Notes: generated by a model not told the origin, from the sequence alone. Shown: positions 25,491-34,272, numbered from the stretch's first letter. The stretch is DNA of 64,000 nucleotides from Pseudomonas mandelii (GCF_024138395.1 NZ_JAMYDU010000025.1:1-64000), one strand, 5' to 3'. A program made the numbers and translations.

Positions 25491-26621
25491 ATGATCCATC
25501 TACCTCACACCGATGCGCTTTGTGCGTTAACGCAACCTTATTGCCTGGATTCCGTGCCGGAAGGCCTGTTCAACCGGGCCATGGGGGAAATCAGTTTGTT
25601 TCATTGTCATCACACGCCCGGATACGAACGCTGGCTGAACGCTAATGACCTGGATGCCAACGCCCTGGAGACATTGGATGACTGGTCCAGGCTGCCGCCG
25701 ATTTTCGCCAATTACTTCAAACGTCATTTGGTGTTCGGTCCCACAGGCGAAGGGGCGCTGGAGCTCACATCATCCGGCACCAGCGGCCAGAAGAGTCGCA
25801 TGCGCTACGACCATCGCAGCATGGCCGCGGCACAAGGCATGGTGAACCACATTTTCCGGCACTACGGCTGGGATACCCCGGACAGCCCCTGCAATTACCT
25901 GCTCCTGAGCTATGAGCCCAAGGCGGCCATCACCTTGGGCACTGCCTATACCGATCAGTTTCTTTGCAGCTACGCCCCCGTCAACCGTGTCGCTTATGGC
26001 TTGCGCCTCACCGGCAAAGGCCACGCGTTCGACCTTTTTGGTGTGATTCGGGCCTTGCAGGAGTTTGTCGAGGAAGGATTGCCCGTTCGCATCCTGGGTT
26101 TTCCGGCGTTTCTTTCTCATGCGCTGCAGCACATGGAAGACACCTGCGTGGCCAATTTGCAGTTGCCCGACCAGTCATTGGTATTTCTGGGAGGCGGCTG
26201 GAAAACCCAGGCAGCACAGGAGATACCCCTGCATCAGCTGTATGCCCGAATCAATCGGCAATTGGGCATCGACCTCTCTCGTTGTCGGGACGGCTACGGC
26301 GCCGTAGAGCATGCCGTGCCCTATATCCAGTGTTCTCACCATCATTTTCATGTCCCGATTTATTCGAAGGTTTTTGTGCGCAACCCATCCGATTTCACTG
26401 TTCAGCCCTACGGCCAGCGCGGCTTGCTGGAATTTGTTTCGCCGTACATTTCGTCGAGCCCTGCCCATGCCGTAGTCATGGGCGATCTGGCGACACTGCA
26501 TCCCGGCGCCAGTTGCGGATGCGGCCTGCCAACCGATTGGTTCGAGCTCCATGGACGTGCCGGCACCTCTGCCAGTCGCAGCTGCGCCATGGCCGCTTCA
26601 GAACTGATCGGGAGGGCTTGA
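25491..26621 (+). CDS. LuxE-like acyl-protein synthetase
   Basis: A 376-residue adenylate-forming enzyme of the LuxE family. LuxE activates a carboxylic acid with ATP and holds it as a thioester on a cysteine near its C-terminus before passing it to LuxC. The ATP loop is ELTSSGTSGQKSRMRYD, followed by VFLGGGWKT and DGYGAVEHAVPY. The C-terminal acyl-carrying Cys365 lies in SCAMAASELIGRA, the position expected from LuxE of luminous bacteria. A CxCG group precedes it. The start is ATG 25491 (AGGT upstream). Its stop is one base before the LuxC-PaaK gene, so they are translationally linked. There are no luciferase genes, so the aldehyde is meant for something else. Confidence 0.87.
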   Translation: MIHLPHTDALCALTQPYCLDSVPEGLFNRAMGEISLFHCHHTPGYERWLNANDLDANALETLDDWSRLPPIFANYFKRHLVFGPTGEGALELTSSGTSGQKSRMRYDHRSMAAAQGMVNHIFRHYGWDTPDSPCNYLLLSYEPKAAITLGTAYTDQFLCSYAPVNRVAYGLRLTGKGHAFDLFGVIRALQEFVEEGLPVRILGFPAFLSHALQHMEDTCVANLQLPDQSLVFLGGGWKTQAAQEIPLHQLYARINRQLGIDLSRCRDGYGAVEHAVPYIQCSHHHFHVPIYSKVFVRNPSDFTVQPYGQRGLLEFVSPYISSSPAHAVVMGDLATLHPGASCGCGLPTDWFELHGRAGTSASRSCAMAASELIGRA

Positions 26622-26622
26622 T

Positions 26623-29025
26623 ATGTACCTGATCAATGGCCAACTCCATGACGTCGTTACCCTGGAAAGCGCACTCGACCTCCTGCAAAAACAATTACCC
26701 CGATTGCTGGCTGCACCGATCGACAGTGACATCGTTATCGAGTCCGCCACTCATTTTGCTACGCAATTGCAGGCTCGCAGCCTGGACCTGACGCTCGATG
26801 ACGATCATTGTCAGGGGCTGATCGATTTTTGCCAGCGCAGCAACCTGGAGACAAAACTTGAGCGAGAGCTGGGTCTGCAACCGCGTTCGCTGCGGCGTAT
26901 CGACTATCGGCAGCCATGTTTCGAAAGCTGGCATCCTTTGGGGCTGGTAGTGCATATCACCCCAGGCAATGCGCCGTTATTGGCGTTCTGCGCAATACTC
27001 GAAAGCCTGCTGGCCGGCAATATCAACTGGCTGCGCCCCAGCACCAGCGATGAAGGTTTGAGTGCTCGGTTGCTGGCCGCCCTTGTGCAATGCGACAGCA
27101 GCGGCAGACTCGCAGAATTCGTTGCGGTTCTGCCCGTTGACACCTCACAGATAGCTCGACTTTGCACCACGGCAGACGGGGTATCGGCCTGGGGCGGTGA
27201 AACAGCGCTCAAGGCGATCCGCCAACAGATCCCGGCGGGATGCCGCTGGATCGATTGGGGACACAAGATCAGCCTCGCCTATCTGTCACCTGAAGCGGCG
27301 AATCCTGCGGCGCTCGATGCATTGGTGGATGAAGTCTGTCGACTGGATCAACAAGCGTGCTCCAGCCCTCAATGGGTATTGGTAGACAGCAATGATCCAA
27401 CCCTCCTGCGAGACTTGGGGGAACGTCTCGCCGAAGCATTCAGACGTCGCGCCTCTCATTGGCCGGCGCTGCTCCCGACAGATCAGGAAGCATCGGAAAT
27501 CACCACCCATACGGCCATGGCGCGATTGGACCAATGTTTTACCGATCAGACCGGTCAAGTCTGGAGCGGCCCCGGATGGCGCGTCATCTGGGAGCATCAT
27601 CAGAGCCTCGCGCCATCACCGCTGTTTCGTACAGTGCTGCTCAAGCCAGTCCCACGGCATTTGCTCGCCGAATCATTGTTGCCGTGGCGAACGGTCCTGC
27701 AAAGCTGCGCGCTGATAGCCTCCCCGGCAGACACACCCGGGATTGTTCGTACATTGGTCAACGCCGGCGTCACTCGTATTGCTCCTTGCGAGACGATTCA
27801 CGATGGCTACGCCGGCGAGCCTCACGATGGTGTTTATGCGCTGTCGCGTCTGAGTCGCCGCCTCTCCGTGAGCCTGGCTGCTGATGTCTCGACTGGTCGC
27901 GCAACGCTCGATCCGCTGCCGTCGGCCCCTGAAACAGCCCATGGCCCGATCATGGACAAAGCCGCCTTCATGACTCAGCCGATCAGCCCCGCTGCACAGC
28001 TGTACTTCCGCTCCGGCGGTAGCAGCGGAACGCCGACCCTGGCCGGTTTCACCTATCGAGACTTTCAACGACAAATGCGCGCCGCGGCTGATGGCATGTT
28101 TGCTGCCGGGCTCGATCCGTCACAGGACCGGGTGATGAACCTGTTCTATGGCGGCAATCTGTACGGGGGGTTTTTCAGTTTTTCGAATGTCCTTGAACAG
28201 ATGGGAGTCACACACTTGCCCATGGGGGCTCCCCAGGACGATGACTTCAGTGAAATCGCCCGAATGATCGTGGAGCAGCGTGTCACCGTGCTGATCGGCA
28301 TGCCCAGTACGCTGCATCGTCTGTTTTTCAAAGAGCAGGCCCGACTTCGCGACTATGCCGGTATCGCCAAAGTGTTCCTTGGCGGTGAGCATCCGGGTGA
28401 GGCCAGTCAGCGCCTGATGGAAAGTTGCGCAGTGTCGACCATTCGTTCTGCCCTCTATGGTTCCGTCGATGCGGGTCCTCTGGGGCATGCTTGCCGGGCG
28501 ACGGGAGATGGTATTTTTCACTTGATGTGCGAAACCCAGCATCTGGAAATCGTTCAGCTTGAAGAGGATGTACCGGTACAAGCCAACGAGATCGGCCGTC
28601 TGCTATTTACCTCCCGCGCCCGACAAGGTCAGCGCGTGCACCGCTATGACATCGGCGACACTGGCCGCTGGATACCTGGAACCTGCCCTTGCGGACTGGA
28701 GACGCCGCGATTCGAACTGCTACAGCGGCACGGCAAACTGGTACGGATTGGCACGGAATTCATTTCCCCTCCGGCGCTGGAAGATAGTGTGGGAGTCCCT
28801 ATACAAATTGTTCTGGACCACGCCGCCAGCGGAGTCGAACGAATGCAAGTTCGAGCGGAGGCAGATGCCGCCTGGGTACGAGAAAAACTGCTGACCCATG
28901 AAGCCTTGGCTAACGCAGTGAGTGCCGCACTTTTAATTGTGGAAGTGACGACATGCGCCGAACAGGCATTTACCAAAAACAAACACAGCGGCAAAACCCC
29001 TTTAATTATCGACCATAGAAAATAA
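26623..29025 (+). CDS. LuxC-like acyl reductase fused to a PaaK-like adenylation domain
   Basis: An 800-residue two-domain protein. Residues about 1-430 are a LuxC-type acyl-CoA/acyl-enzyme reductase of the aldehyde dehydrogenase superfamily: HPLGLVVHITPGNAPLLAF, NWLRPSTSDEGLSARLL and RLDQQACSSPQWVL with catalytic Cys246. Residues about 440-800 are a phenylacetate-CoA-ligase-like adenylation domain: YFRSGGSSGTPTLAGF at 460-475, YGSVDAGPLGHAC, RYDIGDTGRW and a C-terminal HSGKTPLIIDHR with the A10-type lysine, so the domain looks intact. LuxC and LuxE normally occur as separate subunits; the fused adenylation domain is unusual. It probably reduces an activated acid to an aldehyde. Confidence 0.85.
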   Translation: MYLINGQLHDVVTLESALDLLQKQLPRLLAAPIDSDIVIESATHFATQLQARSLDLTLDDDHCQGLIDFCQRSNLETKLERELGLQPRSLRRIDYRQPCFESWHPLGLVVHITPGNAPLLAFCAILESLLAGNINWLRPSTSDEGLSARLLAALVQCDSSGRLAEFVAVLPVDTSQIARLCTTADGVSAWGGETALKAIRQQIPAGCRWIDWGHKISLAYLSPEAANPAALDALVDEVCRLDQQACSSPQWVLVDSNDPTLLRDLGERLAEAFRRRASHWPALLPTDQEASEITTHTAMARLDQCFTDQTGQVWSGPGWRVIWEHHQSLAPSPLFRTVLLKPVPRHLLAESLLPWRTVLQSCALIASPADTPGIVRTLVNAGVTRIAPCETIHDGYAGEPHDGVYALSRLSRRLSVSLAADVSTGRATLDPLPSAPETAHGPIMDKAAFMTQPISPAAQLYFRSGGSSGTPTLAGFTYRDFQRQMRAAADGMFAAGLDPSQDRVMNLFYGGNLYGGFFSFSNVLEQMGVTHLPMGAPQDDDFSEIARMIVEQRVTVLIGMPSTLHRLFFKEQARLRDYAGIAKVFLGGEHPGEASQRLMESCAVSTIRSALYGSVDAGPLGHACRATGDGIFHLMCETQHLEIVQLEEDVPVQANEIGRLLFTSRARQGQRVHRYDIGDTGRWIPGTCPCGLETPRFELLQRHGKLVRIGTEFISPPALEDSVGVPIQIVLDHAASGVERMQVRAEADAAWVREKLLTHEALANAVSAALLIVEVTTCAEQAFTKNKHSGKTPLIIDHRK

Positions 29026-29067
29026 AAACTATTTCCACCCTGATGCCTAATATAAAAAGAGAGCCCA

Positions 29068-30360
29068 ATGGAACCAACCTATTCGATTGAACAGCTAGTA
29101 TTTTATATAAGACAACATTCCCCCTTCTACAGTAAACACCTGGAACATTTACCTTCGAAAGGTATTACTTTAAAAGATTTACCGTTGACTGACGTCGCCA
29201 ACTATTGGGTTGGCAGCAACGACTTGAACCATTGGCCGGTGCTGACAGGAAACGTCGATGATGCGCTGATATTCAAGACAGGAGGTTCGACCAGTCAGGG
29301 CAAACTTGCGGTGTACTCCTACGAGGAATGGCACACATTGGTCAGTACTTTCGGCGCCAGCCTCTCATCTCAACTGAACAACGGTGACCGGGTCGCCAAC
29401 CTGTTCTTTTCAGGGGATCTCTACGCCAGTTTTCTGTTCATCCACGACTCTCTGGCCCATGTCGGACGATCCATCTGTGAATTTCCGTTTACCGGAGAAG
29501 TCGATCTGGACGTCTTGGCGGTTGCCATCGGGCAACACCGGATCAACGTCCTGGCCGGAGTACCGGCGCAGTTACTGCGATTCGCGGCCTACCTGGCGCA
29601 GCATCGGCGAGTGTTGTGCGGGATCGAGACAATATTGTATGGCGGCGAAAGCCTGTTTGCCCCGCAGTTGCTAATCCTCGCAGAAGTGTTCCCCAACGCG
29701 CGTATTGCCTCTATCGGCTATGCCAGCGTAGATGCAGGGCTCATAGGTGCCAGCAATCGCGATTGCGCATTGGGCGAACATCGGGTGTTCGATCAACATA
29801 CAGTGCTGGAAATCGTCGATGAACACATGGGTGAAGTGATTGAAGAATGTGATCGCACAGGATTGTTGGTGCTGACCAACCTGACGCGCCGGCTCATGCC
29901 GTTGCTGCGTTACCCGGTAGGCGACCGTGCCTGTTGGCGTGAACCGAGCGCAACCCCGATGCGTAAATTTGCACTCAAAGGGCGAAGTGCCAACAGTCAG
30001 CGGGTACGAGTAGGTGTGCTGTCGCTGTTTATCGAAGACATACAGCAGATCGTTCGGCGTGTTGCCCACAGCGAGCAATGGCAATTGCTGATCGAGCAGA
30101 TCGACCACAAGGATCTATTGAGCGTGAAATGGGTTCCCGAACCTCGATCGCAAACCGTTGAACCGGTGCGCCGGGCACTGCATGAGGCGCTGATTGCCCA
30201 CTACCCCATCATCGAGGACCTGAGCCGTGACGGTCTGCTGGAACTGCGGGTGCTGCCTTGCGCGCCCCTGGACCTGAAGCTTCACCCTCGTTCGGGCAAA
30301 CAATTACGAGTGATGGATTTGCGGATGTATGACATTTCCCCGTTGGAGCCTGTGCGATGA
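29068..30360 (+). CDS. PaaK-like adenylate-forming enzyme (CoF synthetase-like)
   Basis: A 430-residue stand-alone relative of phenylacetate-CoA ligase. The ATP loop is IFKTGGSTSQGKLAVYS (about residues 69-85), a variant with Q in place of the usual Gly/Pro residue. NLFFSGDLYASFLFIHDSL aligns with NLFYGGNLYGGFFSFSNVL of the fused domain in the gene before it, so the two adenylation domains are paralogous. YGGESLF, YASVDAGLIG, RYPVGDRACW and a C-terminal SGKQLRVMDLR (A10 lysine present) complete the set. GAGAG precedes the ATG. It probably activates a second carboxylic acid; the substrate cannot be read from sequence. Confidence 0.83.
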   Translation: MEPTYSIEQLVFYIRQHSPFYSKHLEHLPSKGITLKDLPLTDVANYWVGSNDLNHWPVLTGNVDDALIFKTGGSTSQGKLAVYSYEEWHTLVSTFGASLSSQLNNGDRVANLFFSGDLYASFLFIHDSLAHVGRSICEFPFTGEVDLDVLAVAIGQHRINVLAGVPAQLLRFAAYLAQHRRVLCGIETILYGGESLFAPQLLILAEVFPNARIASIGYASVDAGLIGASNRDCALGEHRVFDQHTVLEIVDEHMGEVIEECDRTGLLVLTNLTRRLMPLLRYPVGDRACWREPSATPMRKFALKGRSANSQRVRVGVLSLFIEDIQQIVRRVAHSEQWQLLIEQIDHKDLLSVKWVPEPRSQTVEPVRRALHEALIAHYPIIEDLSRDGLLELRVLPCAPLDLKLHPRSGKQLRVMDLRMYDISPLEPVR

Positions 30361-31316
30361 CTCGTTTGATTTTCAGACCCTACCGCCCCAGTGACGCTAA
30401 TGCCGTGAGCACGTTGTTTCGCGAAGTCTATGGCGATCATTACGTTCAGCCGGATGTCTACCTGCCGCATATGATCAATCAGCACAATGCCGAGGGTCGC
30501 TGGCAATCGATGTTAGCGGTGGATGATGCACATGTTCTGGGGCACGCCGCGCTGTACCGAACTGTGCATTCCAATACTGCGGAGCTGGCTCTCAGCGTGG
30601 TGCATCCCGCCGCGCAGGGGCAAAGCATCGCGACTCGTCTGGGTCGGGAGCTATTGATGCAATCAGGCTCTTTGGGGCTAGAGAGCGTTTCGATCAAGCA
30701 AGTGACTCACCATCCCTACACACAACGCATGGCAGAAAAAATCGGCTTCCTCAGCACGGGCCTGCTACCCGATTATGTTCCTTCGCCATTTGCTGATCCG
30801 CTACCGGAAACCATCGTAATGGGCTATCACATGATTGGCGGACACAGGCGTCCGCTCCCCGACATTCCCTGGCCCGAAAACTGCCGTGCGTTGATGCTGC
30901 ACTTGAGCTCGGTATTCGGAACCCATCAGGACAATAAGTCGCGCCCCGCGATGCCCTTGCAGATCAAGCAACACCAGCATCGGCTCGATATTGTCATTCA
31001 ATATTTAAACAAAGATTTGCTTGGGCAACTCTGGCAATTGCCCAAGCACTGGCTGATATCGGTACGACTCGAACTGTCCCGGCACTTTCCCCGGAACCTG
31101 CGCAATTTTTCGACGCTGGGCTTCGTCTTCACGGGCCTGATGCCCACGCCAGGCGGCAATGGCTGGTTCGCATTGTTTCATCGAGGCGTGCAGGTTCGAT
31201 CCCTCAACCTGAACTGCGCGCACATGCAACATTTGCATGACGACTTACAACAGAGCGCCAACGCAATGAGAACCCACTGCACCGACACTCCTGTCGGCAC
31301 CCGCTCAGCCGCATGA
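30357..31316 (+). CDS. GNAT-family acyltransferase
   Basis: A 319-residue protein. Residues about 1-165 are a GNAT domain with the acetyl/acyl-CoA loop in VVHPAAQGQSIATRLGRELL (Q-G-x-x-x-A form) and the motif-B strand VSIKQVTHHPYTQRMAEKIGF. The second half (about 170-319) is a further mixed domain, perhaps a degenerate second GNAT unit with LRNFSTLGFVFTGLMPTPGG. Its start overlaps the preceding stop by four bases (ATGA), so it belongs to operon A. It may transfer the acid activated by the PaaK-like enzymes onto an amine. Last gene of the operon. Confidence 0.78.
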   Translation: MTRLIFRPYRPSDANAVSTLFREVYGDHYVQPDVYLPHMINQHNAEGRWQSMLAVDDAHVLGHAALYRTVHSNTAELALSVVHPAAQGQSIATRLGRELLMQSGSLGLESVSIKQVTHHPYTQRMAEKIGFLSTGLLPDYVPSPFADPLPETIVMGYHMIGGHRRPLPDIPWPENCRALMLHLSSVFGTHQDNKSRPAMPLQIKQHQHRLDIVIQYLNKDLLGQLWQLPKHWLISVRLELSRHFPRNLRNFSTLGFVFTGLMPTPGGNGWFALFHRGVQVRSLNLNCAHMQHLHDDLQQSANAMRTHCTDTPVGTRSAA

Positions 31317-31335
31317 GTCTTGTCTGTTAAAACCA

Positions 31336-31500
31336 TTAGCCGACTGCGCACAGAGTTCCTATCCAATCGACGAACACACGTACTCGTCGGGACAATTGGC
31401 GGTGAGGAGGATAGAGCGCCGTCAACGGCATATCCGGTGGCGGCATCTCCCTCAGGACCTCGACCAATCGCCCCTCCTTCAGCAGCCGGGCGAGGACGTG
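31336..31500 (-). pseudogene. 3' remnant of a LysR-family regulator
   Basis: The minus strand reads HVLARLLKEGRLVEVLREMP, then PPPDMPLTALYPPHRQLSRR and VRVFVDWIGTLCAVG before a stop at 31336. This is the typical C-terminus of a LysR regulator ('LYPxxRQLSRRVRVFVDWL'). About 55 codons remain and nothing of the N-terminal part follows; the sequence switches at about 31495 into the tail of an aldo-keto reductase on the other strand. Confidence 0.75.
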
Positions 31501-31605
31501 AAGCTGAGCCGCGAAGAGTTGCGGGCCCTAGAAGCGATATTCCCGGCCAAGGCGACGGCAGGCCTGCGTTATTCGGAAGAAGTCATGAAGTTGCTTGACC
31601 AGTAA
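31495..31605 (+). pseudogene. 3' remnant of an aldo-keto reductase
   Basis: The plus strand reads VKLSREELRALEAIFPAKAT then AGLRYSEEVMKLLDQ and a stop at 31603-31605, the usual C-terminal helix-and-tail of NADPH-dependent aldo-keto reductases. The rest of the gene is missing; upstream sequence is the LysR remnant in the opposite direction. Confidence 0.7.
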
Positions 31606-31611
31606 CAAGTG

Positions 31612-31640
31612 TCTGGCCCGTTCGATAGTTGAGCGGGCCA
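31612..31640. other. Hairpin CTGGCCCG...CGGGCCAG
   Basis: An eight-base-pair stem between the aldo-keto reductase remnant and the 3' end of the following minus-strand gene. No T run on either side, so termination is only possible, not shown. Confidence 0.4.
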
Positions 31641-31653
31641 GTGCTGGCAAATA

Positions 31654-32181
31654 TCACGCCCTGGACTGGACGCCCTTGTCGGTCGGGGTCGTACCGTTGC
31701 CCTTGCCGTAAGTTTGCAAGTTCTGCAATACGTAGATCGCCGTCTTGTATTCAGGGATCAGGCCAGCGGCGTACTTGTCACCCTTGATATTGTTGTTCTG
31801 AATGGTGTCCAGTTGCGTGGCGAAATACTCCAGTGCATTAAACTTCGCATCCGGGTCTTTCTGTACGCCAAAACGATCAAACTTGTCACCGGCGTTAAGC
31901 AAGGTCATCGAAGTAATATCGGAAATCAGGCCTTTGCCTCTCAAGAAAGCACTGAGATTGCCCAGTTGCTTGGCGGAGACATTCTCCGGATCGAAGCCTT
32001 TGATGTTCCTGTGCAGTTTCTGCTCATCCATTTTCGCCGTATTCAGCGCATTGGGATTGGTCCCCACCAGTGCCAGCATCTGCTTGACCCTGGCGCTATG
32101 AGCCACAGGCTTGCCGTTGCCCATATCCTTGACCAGTAAACCTGCCTTGCTAGTCCAGGCACCTGTGTAGCCGATTGTCAT
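31654..32181 (-). CDS. Protein of unknown function
   Basis: A 175-residue soluble protein with no signal peptide, membrane segment or motif that I recognise. It is mostly helical and Lys/Asn/Asp-rich (MDEQKLHRNIKGFDPENVSA, KQLGNLSAFLRGKGLISDIT), ending in a disordered KGNGTTPTDKGVQSRA tail. GGGAG lies eight bases before the ATG, so it is a real gene candidate. Its lower G+C and isolated place between a deletion scar and an AT-rich gap suggest acquired DNA. Confidence 0.65.
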   Translation of the reverse strand: MTIGYTGAWTSKAGLLVKDMGNGKPVAHSARVKQMLALVGTNPNALNTAKMDEQKLHRNIKGFDPENVSAKQLGNLSAFLRGKGLISDITSMTLLNAGDKFDRFGVQKDPDAKFNALEYFATQLDTIQNNNIKGDKYAAGLIPEYKTAIYVLQNLQTYGKGNGTTPTDKGVQSRA

Positions 32182-32598
32182 GACCGGGCTCCCGGCTGCG
32201 TGACGGAATGCTGATTATCCAAAATACACAGACGTCCTTGTGAGGCGACCATAAAAGTTCCTTGTTTAACCGAGTTAAGTGCGGGCGAGTATCGATGCAC
32301 GCTCTAACGTCACCAACAGATATTTCCGCTTTTTACAATTCTTGTACATTTGTGACACATAACCAAAATCGCTTGGCTTCATGGGCCTACATGAACTTTT
32401 CGATAGGGGCAGATAACTCATCAGGCTTTTGTACTCTTTGGTTAGTAGTGCTTGTATCAATGAGGATATTTCTTCATCACCTCAGGCAGATCGTGTACGA
32501 TCGTACCTAACGCTTCACCTTGGCGAGCCGATACCCTTTCGACGCCCCGATTTTCAGGTCAAAATACATTTTTTGCCGCAACCCAAGACGAGATTCCC
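32182..32598. other. AT-rich intergenic region
   Basis: 417 bases, noticeably richer in A+T than the rest of the window. Short open frames exist on both strands, but none has a good ribosome-binding site or recognisable protein sequence. It contains the promoters of the unknown minus-strand gene and of the DUF411 gene. Confidence 0.5.
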
Positions 32599-33045
32599 AT
32601 GCGAACCTACCTGCGTCTGATCGCTTTGAGCGCCCTCTTCATCTCCTCCCTCGCCCAGGCCGCCGACTTGATTCCCATCGAAGTTCACCGCGACGCCAAC
32701 TGCGGTTGCTGCAAAAAATGGGTCAGCCATCTGGAATCCAACGGTTTCAAAGTTGAAGACCACCTCGAAGCCGACATGAGCCAATTCAAGCAACAACACG
32801 GCGTGCCACCTCGCCTGGCGTCCTGTCACACTGCCTTGATCAACGGCAAATTCGTCGAAGGCCATGTGCCGGCCGATCAAGTACTGGCCTTGAGCAAGCG
32901 GGACGATCTGTTGGGTGTTGCCGCTCCTGGCATGCCCATGGGCTCGCCCGGCATGGAAACGGATGGCGTGAGCGATGCCTATCAAGTGATCGGTCTGAAA
33001 AAGGATGGCACTGATGTGGTGGTGGCGGACTACCCCGCCCATTGA
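32599..33045 (+). CDS. DUF411 exported metal-binding protein
   Basis: A 148-residue protein with signal peptide MRTYLRLIALSALFISSLAQA and the DUF411 signature: a thioredoxin-like start IEVHRDANCGCCKKWVSHLE with the CxCC metal/redox site at about residues 34-37, PPRLASCHTALINGKFVEGHVPAD, and GVAAPGMPMGSPGME, a Met-rich stretch. DUF411 proteins are periplasmic and often encoded with copper or silver resistance genes. No such genes are adjacent here. Confidence 0.88.
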   Translation: MRTYLRLIALSALFISSLAQAADLIPIEVHRDANCGCCKKWVSHLESNGFKVEDHLEADMSQFKQQHGVPPRLASCHTALINGKFVEGHVPADQVLALSKRDDLLGVAAPGMPMGSPGMETDGVSDAYQVIGLKKDGTDVVVADYPAH

Positions 33046-33164
33046 TGTTCGGCGCGGGTGAAGATGGCCTGAAACTCTGGGCATGAACACAGAGGGGCCT
33101 TTTCGCATCCTGTCCGAGGTCTGAGCCCCGGACATGCCGGATGTATCACGAGAATGGCAGCGTA

Positions 33165-33761
33165 CTATAAAGGCTCTGCTGTCTGGATAAGCGAGTTCAA
33201 CACAAGTTTTATTTCAGAGGCCGGATCTTTATGTCCTTGCAGTATCAAACCTTCCGACAGGGCGGTGAAGGTTCTTGCAAGAGCGGCATACGCCAAAGGA
33301 GGCTTCTTGCCTGCATGATTAAAGATGATGGTAATCAGTTTGCCCAAGGCTTCACTATTTTCCTGATGCAGATCGTAGTAATGCGTTGAGAACTCTTCAT
33401 CGCGCAAGGCAATCAGTTGCAGCTCAGCATCAAGAATCGCACAGCTGGTATTATTTTTAAGTGTGTCAATATAAGCATTCAACCCATGGGTCAGCTGTTC
33501 AGATGAATACCCCGAACTCAGGGTAACGCTCAATCGATCTATTTCAACTCTCTTGAACCTCTGAGTCAATTGCAGAAGCAAGTCTGACTTACTGGTAAAG
33601 TTTGAAAAGAATGCGCCCTTCGAAAAACCGGCCTCCTCGGAGATAGCGTTGACGCTGGCCGCGTGAAAGCCTTTCCTCACCATAAGATCAGTGGCGGTGT
33701 CGAACAATTTATCTCTTGTTACTTGCTGGCTTTCTTCTCGACCTAATCTCTTTTTAATCAC
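33165..33761 (-). CDS. TetR-family transcriptional regulator
   Basis: A 198-residue TetR-type regulator. The N-terminal helix-turn-helix is RDKLFDTATDLMVRKGFHAA followed by SVNAISEEAGFSKGAFFSNF, exactly the family pattern, and the C-terminal domain is the variable ligand pocket. The start is a GTG with AAGGAG eight bases upstream. It is divergent from operon B across 511 bases and is the only regulator next to either biosynthetic operon, so it probably represses operon B and perhaps operon A. Confidence 0.88.
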   Translation of the reverse strand: MIKKRLGREESQQVTRDKLFDTATDLMVRKGFHAASVNAISEEAGFSKGAFFSNFTSKSDLLLQLTQRFKRVEIDRLSVTLSSGYSSEQLTHGLNAYIDTLKNNTSCAILDAELQLIALRDEEFSTHYYDLHQENSEALGKLITIIFNHAGKKPPLAYAALARTFTALSEGLILQGHKDPASEIKLVLNSLIQTAEPL

Positions 33762-34272
33762 GCCTTCGGCTCCTTTTAGCCAAACAAAAAATCAATCTGC
33801 AACTGGATGAAACAGACCTGCTACTCACTGCGCAAAATCTGTTTTAACTATCATATCTTATACCAGGCCTTCTTAATAACTTTACGCTTAAACTTTTAAG
33901 AAGTGCCATGTAAATGCCATGTATTGACCTCGCCGAGGAGGGATCCAAATAGACTCCTCCCCGAGGATTTTTCGTTGGTATTGCAAGCGTTTACAACTCT
34001 TGAAGAGGTCGATGTGCTTCCCCTGCCACGCTGTGGGGTGAGCCCTTCAGGGAGGCAGCCGATGGGCACAACGCTCTAAACCGCTGAATTTTCGAGTTTT
34101 AGATCGGGCTCAATGACCTCTCCTTTGCAACTGTCATGAAATACCACTTGATTTTCAGATACCAAATGGTTTTTACTTGCCACCGTTGATGTACCAGCAC
34201 CTGATCTAGCATCGAACCCGGTGACATCAATCTCATAGCAGTAGCAGGTTACTCACAGGAGCTGGATTTTTA
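33762..34272. promoter_or_regulatory. Long divergent promoter region between tetR-like gene and operon B
   Basis: 511 bases without a credible gene, A+T-rich. At 33928-33971 it has an imperfect GAGGAG...CTCCTC hairpin followed by ATTTTT, terminator-like in the plus direction, which suggests a short untranslated RNA or an attenuated leader. Near 34141-34171 the hexamer ATACCA occurs twice, about 20 bases apart (ATACCACTTG and ATACCAAATGG). The TetR operator should lie in this region, but I cannot define it. Confidence 0.4.

Noticed and set aside
24227..31316. Operon A as a bioluminescence (lux) operon
   Set aside because: luxE- and luxC-like genes are present, but there is no luxA, luxB or luxD, and the LuxC protein is fused to an adenylation domain.
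32275..32460. Possible 61-codon minus-strand gene in the same gap
   Set aside because: Overlaps the plus-strand frame, no recognisable protein and no convincing start.
32262..32510. Possible 82-codon plus-strand gene in the AT-rich gap
   Set aside because: No ribosome-binding site of note and a composition (Cys, Ser, Trp-rich) unlike a real protein.
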